From Ficedula albicollis (taxonomy: Eukaryota > Chordata > Aves > Passeriformes > Muscicapidae), in NCBI RefSeq assembly GCF_000247815.1, contig NC_021681.1, positions 20,773,495-20,837,494 on the forward strand: 64,000 bases of DNA. The letters run 5' to 3'. The notes under the pieces were generated by a model. The model saw only the letters and a list, made by a program, of their open reading frames with translations, searched no databases and was not told the origin of the DNA. Positions 1-12,846 of this stretch are shown here, in pieces. How positions within the stretch are numbered: the first letter of the stretch is position 1; each line of letters opens with the position of its first letter. A program made the translations under genes and the position numbers.

Positions 1-1209
1 TAGGTTGCACTGACAATGAGAAAACATAGGATCATCAACTCATTTAATGACAGGAATTAGGAACCAAAATGCCTTACAGGCCTCTAGGTCATTAAAGGAA
101 GTGCCACTAACACAGGGGGATCAGACAGGATCAGTGCTTGCCTGTATAATAATTTCTGTTTAGCCTGTGAACAGACTATGTGAGAGGAGAGAGACCTCAT
201 TAAAATAATGCAGGATATTTTGATGGAGAAGGAAGCATCAACTTACTGCTGGAGATGCCAGCTGAATGAGCAGGGGCAAAACATAACAGCTGGTGCCTCC
301 TCTTAAATTCTTCATCTTTGCACACCTCTCCCTCAAATAGAGGCAATACCCTAAAGCAAATGACTACAGGAAAAGTATAGGAGAAATGATGGTCATGCTT
401 GCAGAGGCAGCAGCTGTCCTTTCAGGATCACATGGCAAAAAAAGAAAAAAGAGAAAGAACTAGAGATAGAGAAAAAAATACCCATCAGATACCCTTGAAG
501 GTGATAAGATGTGATAGTGTTCAGGGTACTGATGGGCTGGACAACAGGGATTTATCATTAAAAAGACTCTCTTTATCCTGTCTTTTCTTATTATACATCC
601 CATCTTCAACCATGTCCAATAGAGCTATAAAATCAGTGTTACGTTTTTTGGGTTTTAAAATGCTACCAACGATCACATTTCATCTACTCCTAAATATTTT
701 AACATCTCAGTTACACTTCAGATGCTTGTTCTTACTCCTCAGATCAAATGCCAGCTAAGGTCACCATTACAGAGATGTGCTTGTCTGTATGTGTGTGTTA
801 GGTGGTCTTTAAGCAAAAAGAAATAAATTTCACCCTTGGTGATGCTCTACAGTCTTTCATTAAGCACTGAAGATAAATTTTGCCTTCTTTCTGCACTTCT
901 GTGAACATGAAGGTGAATATTTCATGTGTATGAAACTAGCAAAAACCCCATCAAAATGGCAGAGAGTCAATGCCATGAAAATATCAAGATTCAAAGCAGT
1001 TGAGAAAGAACGACTGTCGTGTCAACCAGGAAGAGTAGAGAAAGAAACAAAGGTCTAACATTAATTCTGTACAAAATACTACAGTGCATTAGACTTTTAA
1101 CTTGTGCCTGTACAAGAACACAGTTGTTAGGGCTCTTGATGAGCCAGACATCCCTGGGACAAAGTTCTCATCTGGGTACTGCTACTGACTTCACTTATTT
1201 ATATATCCC

Positions 1210-1376
1210 TAGATTCCTAAAATTCAACATATATTTGAAAACCTCCAAAAAGTAGCTTCTGATTCAAAATAAGATGAAAGGTTCAGGTGTAGTTAGATTC
1301 CTAAAATTCAGCATATATTGGAAAACCTCCAAAAAGTAGCTTATGATTCAAAATAAGATGAAAGGTTCAGGTGTAG
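1210..1376 (+). repeat. Tandem duplication, period 84, two copies
   Basis: Copies at 1210-1292 and 1294-1376 both start TAGATTCCTAAAATTCA and end AAAGGTTCAGGTGTAG. Three mismatches in about 83 bases are visible. The second copy abuts the next duplication. Confidence 0.95.
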
Positions 1377-1622
1377 AGAACATATAGAAGAATTGTTAAG
1401 CAGAAACTGAAGCACACTTTTTATTATTTTTTCTTGCTGCTGTTTCACAATTCAGAAGACAGAATGTCTAAAAATGGCAGTTTCTGCCTTTCCAACTTAG
1501 AGAACATATAGAAGACTTGTTAAGCAGAAACTGAAGCACACTTTTTATTATTTTTTCTTGCTGCTGTTTCACAATTCAGAAGACAGAATGTCTAAAAATG
1601 GCAGTTTCTGCCTTTCCAACTT
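1375..1622 (+). repeat. Tandem duplication, period 124, two copies
   Basis: Copies at 1375-1498 and 1499-1622 both start AGAGAACATATAGAAG and end CTGCCTTTCCAACTT. They differ at one base (GAAGAATTG versus GAAGACTTG). Confidence 0.95.
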
Positions 1623-2587
1623 CATGACAGCTATTTGCAAAACATTAATAATAGCAGACTGGTAACTTCAAATTCATGAAGGAAATTAAATCCTTCATAG
1701 AAATTAAATTCACAGTGCTAATTATTTCCTCTCCTGCTTTAAACAAACAAAAAGTCTGGTGAGAAGTATAAAGTTCTGCATGCACAAAGCTGAGTCGTTA
1801 TTTCACCAACAGGAATAAAATTTTCTCCACCTCCTTCATTCCATTACTTAAAATATGAAATGACTGGCCCACCTCCTAAGGGACTGTAAATAAATTTCCA
1901 TCCTTTATTCATAAGCTAATAAAATAGTATTAAAGCGAGCATGATGATGTTTTGATGATCATCTGCACACTAGGAATTGTTTGCACTATTTCAGTAACCA
2001 GCAACAGCATTCATTCACAGTGCAGAAACCCTTCAGCTTTAGGTAAATTCACTAACTAACAAAATCATCTCAGAGTGATCTTATGATATCCTGATTATGA
2101 CATTATTTATGTACAGCATCAAAGGACAGAGGGGGGCTGTGCTTTATGTCCCAGCTGCATTGTCATTAGAGTCCTATTGTTCAATCATCAGACACAGAGA
2201 ACATTAATTATTAGTATAGAATTGTATAAAACTAGCTTAAGGCATGATTGAGACACAAAATAATGCTGCAGCAAGTGTTAACACCATATTAAAATTACAA
2301 CCATAATACAGTTACTTGGTACAAACTACTGATAGTCCCTGTGGTCCATGTGCAACACCTGCTGATTGTGTAAAAATATGCTGTTTGTAACTACAATATC
2401 CCCTTCAGCTCATTCTCTGTTTAACCCTCATATTCTGTCTTGTCATAAATCACAAAATGACTAAAAAAAAGTCTTTTTCTTTCCTCTGTATTAGTGAATA
2501 ATGTGGCAAAATAGGATTCTGATCCCAGCTATGACTCCCAGCCATTGCGAAACAAGTAATCAATACAAATGCCAAAGGGACACTTAC

Positions 2588-2680
2588 CAGGAAATACAGC
2601 TCCTTTTAGATATCCAATGACATTAGAAATGGTCTTGTAAGTTGTGACAGACTGAATGTTCAGACTGATCATTTTTCTGC
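2588..2680 (-). CDS. NAALADL2: NAALADL2 exon, start of the peptidase-like domain
   Basis: This is a 93-nt exon, phase 1 at both ends (two bases, 30 codons, one base). The acceptor is a long T-rich tract ending CTTTCACAG and the donor is CCTG followed by GTAAGTG, both strong. The peptide reads RKMISLNIQSVTTYKTISNV and then IGYLKGAVFP. It matches the segment of the M28B family that leads into the first metal-ligand strand; in glutamate carboxypeptidase II the corresponding text is IYNVIGTLRGAVEPD. The last base, G, would begin the Asp codon of the following exon (P-D-R-Y-I-I-V-G), which is not in this window. A competing AG four bases inside would shift the frame relative to the upstream exon. 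Whether the avian protein keeps metal-binding residues cannot be judged because that exon lies to the left. Confidence 0.93.
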
Positions 2681-4892
2681 CTGTGAAAGAAAAAAAAAAA
2701 AGAAAATGTTAAACTTATTCACCCTGCCAAGAAACGTACAGGCCAAAGATATAAATTCCACACCTTAAAAAAAAAGAATTTAAAATGAGAAGGTTAAAAA
2801 AAAAACTGAATAGGAACCACAGATTAAAACATGAAATACATATTAATATTATTTTCTTAGTCCCATTTTAACAGTTCAAAGATGGAATCTCAAAAGAGAT
2901 CTCTACTCCTTGAGTTTAAAGATCATTGAATTCACTCAATAAATACTGCCAGGATACAACAAAAAGAAAATAAAATCAAGAGTAGGATTTACATAACTTT
3001 GTGATAACAAAATTGGTCTTAATCTTTATAGGTTTTAATTGTTACAGGTTTTTATCCTTATAGGTTTTTCTCACCTAATCCTTCACCTAGGTCAATCTAT
3101 CAATAACATTCACACCTGGTTTATATTACATTTTCCTCTGGAGAAAAGCCTCTGTGTTAAATCAGATGGGAACAGTCAGAGCTCCCCAGAGCTTTGCCAG
3201 CACAGCCTTTGGTGATGCTCCTGTGAACTCGTGCCAACAGGAGCCAGGGTTTTGGCTTAGCTGGCATCAGAGGAGGAAATGGTGCAAACACAAAGGCACA
3301 ATGATTTCAAAAGCTGCTAAAATATAAGGAACTTGCCAGTTGAGACTGTAGCACAGAATAAAGCCAGAGTAGAGCCAATATCTGAGTTTAAATAGATTAA
3401 AAAAAGAAGGTGGTATACAGTGACCCTCTGAGTTCCTGCAGTTTGACAGTGGAAACCAACCCACCAACCATGGGCAGCTGCTGACACCTTCCAGATGTTT
3501 CACTTGCATGATGACAGACTGTGTTAACATCCAGCTCAGCTGAAAGGTCATAACTTCTATCCCAGAGAAATGAAAATGTCTAAAACTGCTTCAGCCTAAA
3601 AAGTAGCAGTTGTGTGACACCACCAGTGCCTGACCCCAGACCTGCAGGGGATTCTCTGGGACGGAATTCCTTCCACGTCCAGATCCCCACTGCCACAGAC
3701 CAAAACCAAAATATTCCACAGATCACTTTACTCTCTATGTCCCAGGCTATCATCCTCCCACAGATCTATTTCTAACAGTTTCTTCCCAGGCTTTGTTTCC
3801 TGAATATGTAACTGGGGAGTTACTGCGACATGGGAAACAAAAACAACACATCATTACTGTTCTTCAGGGCTCATTTGCTGGCTCATATGGTAAATTTGCT
3901 TTAAAATTTTCTTAAAATAAGATGCAATGTATTTTAATTCACTAGTCTTCATTGGTATTAACTGCTAGTGTTCATTTAAATAATGAATTAACAATAGTTA
4001 TTCTATGTTTTATTCAGTTAAAACATCTTCTGTTATCAACAGACGTGTCTTCTCTATGACAATTCTGGTTTTGCTTGAACAAACCAGTAAGGAAAAAGCA
4101 AGCCAAGCAGTTAAAATTAAAATTAATAAAAATAATTAAAAATAAACCCTAGGACATAACTTTGCAACCTTCAATCAGAGCACATTAATATTTTGATTTG
4201 TCACGTAATTAACTTTGCTATTCTGATGTAAGATACTGTAAAATTTATTAATGCCATGTAAATGAATCATGTTTGTTCAATAAATCCACTGATATTATTT
4301 TAGAATTTTTAAAAAATATTTCATTTAAAAAGTAGTCCAAAGGATTCCCAAAGGGTCTTTTAAAACAAGTGAAAACAGCTCAAGCCATTTATGTTGATTA
4401 AGCAGCTTAAATTTAATCTAAACTATGCAAGTTACTTCTTGCTGCTGTTTCTCACCTACAAACATTCCAGAGCCAATTTACTCTTCTTTAAAAAAAGAGA
4501 TTTTAAAGTCAAAACTGATTTCCTTTTCCTACAACACTTGAGATGTTTGTTCCTTTAGGCTCCTTCTCAGACAAAAAGAAGATAAATCCTTTTGAAGACA
4601 ACTGACTTCACTGTTTTTCCTTAATCAACATCAGCTATCCAGTCTCCAACTGACAATAAAGACACAGAAAATTAACTTCTGGCAATACCCATATTCTAAC
4701 ATCAGATCCTCGAGTTAATAGTCATGTAACACAGTAGTCAGCTTAAAGTGACTTGGGCTTAAAGGCTTAGAACACCAGATGAAAAGGCTGAAACTACTCT
4801 TTGGAGTATACAGCAGAAGCAAGACTTAATCCCCTCTAAACAGTTCTGACAACAAACCTCTCGTCCTAATGCTGTATTTTAAGGATCTTGAC

Positions 4893-5370
<478 letters not shown>

Positions 5371-8238
5371 ATTCTCTGGAAAGCTATGAGAAGACTTTAC
5401 CTTAACATGACTCAGGATTCACTGTCTTTATGTAAGCTAAAAGCTACTTCTGGAATAGAAGAGCACAAACATATTTACTATCATTCTTTTAAAATTTTTA
5501 TTTCTTTCCTGACATGGAATTTTTAAATTGTCTCATACCAAATTACTACCTCCTCCTCTCAAATTTACATGGCTATTTTTAGAAATCCATGGCTATTTTT
5601 CCACTCATTTGACTGAAAATTTTAGTGCTTCAGATGCAAAAAAACCCTTCTATTTGCAGTAGTTACGTTAAAAGAACATGAGTTAGGCTTGTTTCTTTTG
5701 CTTTTAACTTTCTCCCAAGCTCATGCATATAGGAGTATAAGCTTGAGCCTCATTGTCAAACATGTTGGTTAAATTCCTGAACCCTGATCATGCTAAACAC
5801 CTATCATCAGACAGTTTTCTGAGCATTTGAGTACTGGATTTTGAAAAGCATCTTTAGGGACTCAGGTTTGAAAGCTGAACTCAGTTGTCAAGATTTTTGC
5901 TACTCATTGACAAAAAATTCTCTACATGCACACTTAACTGCAGTATAGAAAAATCAAGTATTAACTGAATTCAAGGATTTCAGTATAATAATTCCTGGAT
6001 CATAGAACTCAAAGTTATTTCAGTGGACTGCTGAAATAAAGTACATTAAATAATTTCAAGCAACGCAGTAATGCAGTTTCTGAGATAGTTCCTGCTGAAA
6101 TCAACACCTGAATAAACATGAATCTGTCTGAAATCACAACTGAACTAGATTTCAAACATCATCAAACATCCATGCTCATGTGATTTAGGGGACACTAACT
6201 GAGCTGAAGTAATCAGCATAAAACTGCACTTGACAGATCATGGTGTCAATTTGAGTGCAAAACCTTATTTACCATGTACATTATGTCAGTTTTCAAGTTC
6301 AAACACAACTTTTAAGGGAGGAAATGTAATCACACACATTTATATAACAGCAGGACTTGGAAAAAGCAATGCATGCAACATGGTATACGTAGAAAAGTGA
6401 ATAAATATAAAATAGTATGTAGTAATTAATGTATGTAATCTCAGAAAAAATATGTGATACTATAAAATTGCATATGCAAAAATCTATAATGAATCTATGC
6501 AATGTATAGCATTGTTGAGGTAAAAAACTATTTGTACAGGAACATGTCAGAAGTCCTAGACAGATGTAATAAAAAACCTTCACTTTTTATTGTGCATAAA
6601 CAAGACACTATCTAAATATGATATTCCTAATATTTTTCTATTTGATTAATCAAATATATTGCCTACTGAAAACATATTCTCTTTTTGAACTATGAACAAA
6701 TATTAATAGATCTTGAGTCTCCAAGCCCAATCTTAGTATGAAGAGCTGAATGAATAAACTCCTTGGTATTTGATCATGTTTTGTGACCTACAGTTAGGAA
6801 TCCATAAATAAAACTCTTCAGATGAAGAGTTTTTGAAATAAGAAATGCCTAGAATAAAGTCCTTTAAGGAGGCTTTAAACTAGGATGGCCTAATGTGATA
6901 CAGAATAAATGTGTCACAGGCAACATCAAAGAGAGTTGAAAATGCTTCAGATGGTACAGCTGAATTTCATAACCTCACACAACTTTCATTCTTTACCTGC
7001 TTTATAGCAATCAAAAGCAAAACATCACACAGGAAAACACTGGCACAGAACAGAAATCTGAAAATATATCTTAATCATTAAAAATTCTGGTAGAAAAACT
7101 CTTGAGGCTTCAGGTGGGAGTAGAGGGAAGACATACAAAAACATTTAAAGACATATAAAAAGGTTCACACCGTTCATGCTTAATTCTTCTCGTGAACTTC
7201 TGTTTAAAAAAGGAATAGAATTTAAAGTGATCATGAACAGAAAATCTGAGAGTACAGGTATAAATGTCTGTAAATTTCATATACAGGATGTCTGAATTAG
7301 ATGAGAGTTCCCTATTTAACTTGTTCTTCTTTCAAATGCCAGTAAGAGACATCTGCAGAACTTCATTATATTTCTACTGTTATGTACAATGACTCCAGAT
7401 TTGGTAGATACAGTAACATGCACTGCCACACAATCTGCTGGCATCTTTCTTTATTTGCTTCCTTGGATTCAAGTTTACCATAGTCCAAATACCCAGAAAT
7501 TATGGTATTGTTTGCATATTGATATCACAGTGTGAGATATGAGCTGGAGTTTATTAAATATGGTAGTCTTTATTTTCTCTGACAGGTAGCAAACTACGAA
7601 GGAGAAACACATATATTATTATCACAAGGCTGTAGCTTAACAGGAGGAGATGTATACCCTTTATCACTCCATGCCCTTCCTCCGACTGAAAAGAAGACAG
7701 GCTTGATTTGCACTAGTGCAGCACTTGGCAGAGAACTTTATTTATCTTGGATGAGAATCGTATAATATGGAAAGTAACAGACTCTTCCAATTATTCCTTT
7801 CATATAATTAATGATTCAAATTTCACATGATCAGAGTTGACTATAAACTCAGTATAATGAACATCTGACACATGGAACTACATAAAATAGATGTTCAAAA
7901 CCTCATAAAAATTCATTGTGTTGTGCTACAAACCTTTCAGTAACAGTCAGCTCTGCTCACCCATTTTGTCAGAGGTAGATTTGTTTGCAGCCTACAATGG
8001 AGCTCTGCACTGCAGTCACCGTGATGATTCACTATTGATCAGTGACTGTATTTTGTAGACTAAAAAAAGGTTACAAAAGATCAAAAGATTCTACCCAGAA
8101 AAGCATTTTGATCTGAGTAATTTTACTGTCTGCAGCAGAATGCTGGCAGTCTTTGTATACTTGGCTCTATTATTCAGTGTTTGATATCATTCAAGTTACT
8201 TAAACTATTCATGCTTTGGCTTTATAATTTTAGAAGTT

Positions 8239-8372
8239 GAGGTATAAAAAATGACATCTACTGCAGAGGAAAAGGCATTAGGAGGTGGGAAGAAATGGGA
8301 TGTTGTGAGGTATAAAAAATGACACCTATTGCAGAGGAAGAGGCATTAGGAGGTGGGAAGAAATGGGATGTT
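8239..8372 (+). repeat. Tandem duplication, period 68, two copies
   Basis: Copies at 8239-8304 and 8307-8372 both start GAGGTATAAAAAATGACA and end GAAATGGGATGTT. Three mismatches in 66 bases are visible. Confidence 0.93.
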
Positions 8373-11300
8373 TAAGTGAGATCACTTGCATTACACTTCC
8401 TACCAATTAAGATGTATTGCTCAGCCACACTAGGTTTCTCCTTGTCCTTGTCCCCAAGAGTGACCAGCAGCATAAATGTGGAGAAAAAGGGAAGAATAGG
8501 ATGAGCCACACAACAGGATGATGCCCCAGACACCTGGAGACTGATCACTACTGAGATCCTGGATCTTTCTCATCTTCTCTCTTCTCAGACATTCATCAGG
8601 ATGAATATGAAAACTCACACTTAAAACCAAAGGAAAAAACTACACACGTAACACTAAAGTATTTAAATACCAGGCTTCCAGGATTTCCATTCAAACCAAA
8701 GTATATAGTCATTGGTGTCAAAAAACACTTTGTAAGTTAATTGCCATTAGATAGATTTACATTAATTACTCAAGAGTTTAATTGAAAAAGGGTAATTTGT
8801 ACATTACTGGAATCTCCCAAATAGTGGGAAACTTAACAACAGCAAAGGCAGTTCACTGTACACAGCAGGACTTTCTTCATTTGTTTATAGGAGTGCTTTA
8901 GTTTTACAACCTACACAATGTTCTAGCAAATATCCTAGTAAGATTTTGTTAAAAAAGGAAGTTTCAAAAGTTTACAGTTTCTCTATAGAAGTTCACTTTG
9001 AAATACCTTCTAATTGCCTATCTTTGGGAAAAAAGAGCAAGAGAGCACAGAATTTCAAATTAATGAGGATTAACAATAATGTCCCATACCAAACAAAAAA
9101 GCAAATCTAATTACTGACTTAATCTAACACAAAATTAACAGCTGACTTCAATTCCTACTATTTGCTTTGTAGGTCCTGAGTGCTCAATCTGTGTGGGATG
9201 TTTGCCTCCATCCTCCCACTCCCTCTGTCACATTTTCTCTCTTGAAAACTGCAAGGCTAAGGGAAAAAAGCAGCAATGTGAGAAAACTATATATAAATGT
9301 TTAATCATTACTGATGAATCTGCTGTTCAGCTTTTTGAAACATAATGATGAGAGAATGATGATCATTTTATCCTAACAAATTTTAAGCCAACCAATCATC
9401 TGAATTGCTCATTCACCTCTTTTGACAGATAAGTGATGAGTCCTACGTCAGAAGTGAAATCTCTCTCTTAAGCTTCTTCAAATCAACAGGAAAACTGCAA
9501 ATTCAACCTTAGTTCTTCTCAAATGCATTGCTGTCCCCAGCATTATCTCTTTTAATTACTAGTACTAAATAGTTGTACACCATTTCTTATCATAAGACCA
9601 GTCTTTTATCTCTTCCATAAAGGCTGCCACTGAACCAACAGCACACTCTGTGCTCCAGAACAACAGCTTCACCATTACTTCAAGGAAAGATATATCATAA
9701 TACATTGCAAAATTATACAAGGCTTCTTCTCATAGTCCCTATTTTCTCAATAAATTAAGACTTGAAAAAAATCCCCCATGGATTACTGTGGTTCAGAAGC
9801 TTTACATGAAATCACACACAAGCTGTTGTGTTCACCCAGAGTAAACCAGACATGGACTGGCTCTCACTAGACTGCTGGCTTGAAATATTCTTTCTTTCCA
9901 GAAATTCTCCTCTCACAGAATTCCTGTCTTCTCAGGGAAATAAAACAGACATGCTGCACCTGTCACAGAAAAAGTAGAATAAGCTGCCCTTTAGGGTGAT
10001 TCTGCCCCGCAGCTTCCAGACAAAGCTTTTTGAGAAACAGACATTGTGCAGCCTTTTATCTCTCTAAAATGAGTGTCATTTTCCAGCCCAAATTCAGGCT
10101 TTGCTCCAGGCACTTCAGCTGTTGAAAATTCCTTCAATACTAACAAGCTTGATGCATCCTACCTGGAATGGTTAAGCACTTGTTTCTTTCAAAATGGCCT
10201 TTCCCCCTTTTCTACTGATTGTAGGGACAATAATTGTCAAAATTAAAAGCTCATTTAAAAAATATCTAGTCAGCCATGCATGGAGCACATTTGTCCTGCC
10301 TAACCACAACAGCTTAGGCCATGAAGCATGAGGTCTTCTGCCTTCCTTTTTAGTATGGATAACTACAAATGCTAACACGAGTCATAAAATTAATCAACCT
10401 TTTTTTATGACTTGTTGTATTGTACTCCTATTCCACAATAACTTTCCAAAAGCAATAAACAAGGGATACAGCACATGATAGTACATTGGTTGCCCTTAAA
10501 ATTTGTTTTTACTGTTATCATCACTGGGTGTAGCACAGGATACAGTGGCTAAATTAATTTGCCTCCTCCTTTCCAGAGTTTCAAATCAATTCATTTAAAT
10601 GGGCATTAAAATGAAATACACCATTTTTTTCTGGTGAAAGATGGACAGATACAAAACAAAACTGAAGACTGTTTACAGAAGAATTACTGTTTAAACATGT
10701 ACCTCATCTAGAATGTTCTCTGGAAGATCTTCCTTCAGTAAACCACTGTGCTCTTTGCTGGGAGACTGTAGGCTTACTTTTTTCCCCTTCCTATATCAGC
10801 AGTAAGTTTTTTAAGCAATAATCTGGGTGACTTTGCTAATAGCATTATTTCTAGGGAGATACTATGAATGCATTCATCTGGCTCTACTCAAGGTATTTTG
10901 TTCTTAGCATGATGCTTGTTTGCCTGGTGAAACTTGGAGAAAAAGCTGCCTGAAGGTTCAGGTAACAATACACTATTTATTCTATAGAATATTCAAATTA
11001 AGGAACATAGAGACATGTTTAGAATTTAAGTGTTACTATTCCAGAAACAGAAAAAAACCCCACAGAATAATATAGTTACTGCTGCCTTAATGTTAAAATC
11101 ACATTATTAGGAGTACAACAAGGCCTAATAAACCTTATTGCAACACTAACAAACCCTCCCTAGTGCTGGCATCTACACAGAGAAATTTCTAAGTCAATAT
11201 TAAGAATTACTGCTCAATGCCTTCTACTATTTTTTTTTTTAAACCACAACTTTGCCTATCAGATTTTAGGAGCACAATTTTTAGACTGTTCATAGCTGTT

Positions 11301-11426
11301 CTAGAAAGCATCTAAGCAAAACATACTCATAGCCAGAGCTAAACCTCTCAGTTGTGTAGCTGCAGAAAGTGGATTTGGAGTCTGTGAGGAACATCCCACA
11401 GGTGAGGTGCATTTCAAAAGCATTAC

Positions 11427-11570
11427 CTGCAGCTGGCAGCTGGAGGGGTGTACACTTGTCTTTTTGGGCAGTGTCCTCAGGCAGGGAAATGAGTTTTCTG
11501 GCAAGCACTGCAGAAATTGGTTGTACCAACAGTGTTGTGAGGTTCAGTCGATTTTGCCTGTAGCTCCCAT
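11427..11570 (-). CDS. NAALADL2: NAALADL2 exon, linker from PA domain into peptidase-like domain
   Basis: This is a 144-nt exon, phase 1 at both ends, encoding 47 whole codons plus split codons. The acceptor has a long pyrimidine tract (CTTCCCCTTCTGTTGTTTAAG) and the donor is GCTGCAG followed by GTAATG. A nearer AG, 14 bases inside the exon (CTACAG), is a worse choice because it gives a stop in the phase left by the upstream exon. The distal AG gives D-G-S-Y-R-Q-N-R, matching D-E-S-F-R-Q in the human protein as I remember it. Recognisable parts are LLVQPISAVLARKLIS and KCTPLQLPAA. An N-L-T glycosylation sequon is present near the start, as in the mammalian protein. The split Gly codon at the end is completed by the exon at 2680. 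Confidence 0.93.
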
Positions 11571-12240
11571 CTTAAACAACAGAAGGGGAAGAGCAATTTA
11601 GAAAATGAAAATTAGATAAACCAAAAAATGCAAATCTTACCACACAGCTTAAAACAGCTTATTTAGATAAGAATTGGTGTTTTGTGCTTATAATACTGAA
11701 AAAAATACCAAACAACTTCTTCAAAGAACATGTACTACAAAATTACAAAATTACATGTACATATTATGGTATCTGGGTAATAGTTCCATGAGAAAGAAAC
11801 TGTTAAAAGAGTTCAAGCAGATATTAGACTGTGAATTAAACACAAAAAAATTAAATTGGTGTGTAGTAAAAGGAATCATTGAAAAATAGAATTACTGATC
11901 AGCAATAACTTTCAAATTCAAGTAAAAACTGGACAACTGAAGGAGGTCTGGAATAAGAAGGTACTAAACAGATACATTGAGTGGAGAAAGGTGTGGATCA
12001 GAAAGCATCAGAATACTTCATTTACAGATGAAAACATCTTAAGCAGACATAGTGCAAACCTCTCAATATCAGCAGCTTCATGCAAATATTAAAATCTCCC
12101 CTTAACTGAAAAAATGTGAGTTTCTGTATACGTGCCTGTCTAACATTTGATCATGGAAAGGTTTCTGATGAGATAATGAGATATTTTGGGAGACCAAGTG
12201 ACAGAAGGAATCTGGATAATCTGATTTATCCTTATTTTAT

Positions 12241-12243
<3 letters not shown>

Positions 12244-12298
<55 letters not shown>

Positions 12299-12310
12299 AA
12301 AAAAAAAAAA
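12244..12310 (+). repeat. G54-A13 homopolymer block
   Basis: Fifty-four G (12244-12297) run directly into thirteen A (12298-12310). The block lies in the large intron, about 0.7 kb from the 144-nt exon on its downstream side. The ORFs crossing it on both strands are artefacts of the repeat. Confidence 0.95.
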
Positions 12311-12846
12311 CACCTTGTTTTTCTCAGCTATTTCAGCTGGGCTAATATGGGCATCATCTCTTCCCATGGAAAGCAGGGACACTTCTGGCAGTGCACAGCT
12401 CTAGCACGACCTGCAGCACCCTCAAAGCCTCACAGTGCACCTGCCCCAGCTGAATCTTGGCCAAACCTTCATCCAGAGATTCAGAACACAATGCCTGTCC
12501 CCAAGACCTCTGTGAAACCAACACCGTATTTCCTGTCAACATCGAGTTCTTTACTACCCAAAAGCATCCTTTAAATTCTCTGTGACTGCAGGCACAAAGG
12601 GAGGGAGCTATCAGCAATCAGCAGCATTTTTCAGATACTTTTCCATAAAACTACTACCAGACTTTTTATAGTATACCTTTAATCCTAATGTAAAAATTGA
12701 CCAGAGTTCTCATTTCATTATCAATGACCAAAGTATCATTTCATTATGGAAAAACAAAAGGTGTTGTTCACCCAAGGTGATCAGTGCTCAGTTTGAAAGA
12801 ATCAGACCAATTTCTAGGTGGAAAGGTAAAGCTGGTTCAAAACACA

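Larger units (their letters stand above)
1..2587 (-). other. NAALADL2: Intron of NAALADL2 downstream of the 93-nt exon (partial)
   Basis: The intron begins with GTAAGTG at 2587 on the minus strand and runs off the left edge. I looked for the next family exon, which should encode a His-rich metal-site strand (G-S-H-H-H-T in mammals), and did not find it. Apart from two tandem duplications at 1210-1622, I recognise no element here. Small ORFs at 399-758 and 1019-1255 on the plus strand show no family resemblance. Confidence 0.75.

Noticed and set aside
11427..11556. Alternative shorter form of the 144-nt exon using the CTACAG acceptor
   Set aside because: Joined to the upstream exon it gives an immediate stop and loses the conserved Ser-aromatic-Arg-Gln segment.
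11369..11601. Two plus-strand ORFs of 64 codons over the 144-nt exon
   Set aside because: Antisense shadows of the NAALADL2 exon.
12116..12574. 152-codon ORF and its antisense partner across a G run
   Set aside because: Open only because of the homopolymer; flanking residues resemble no family.
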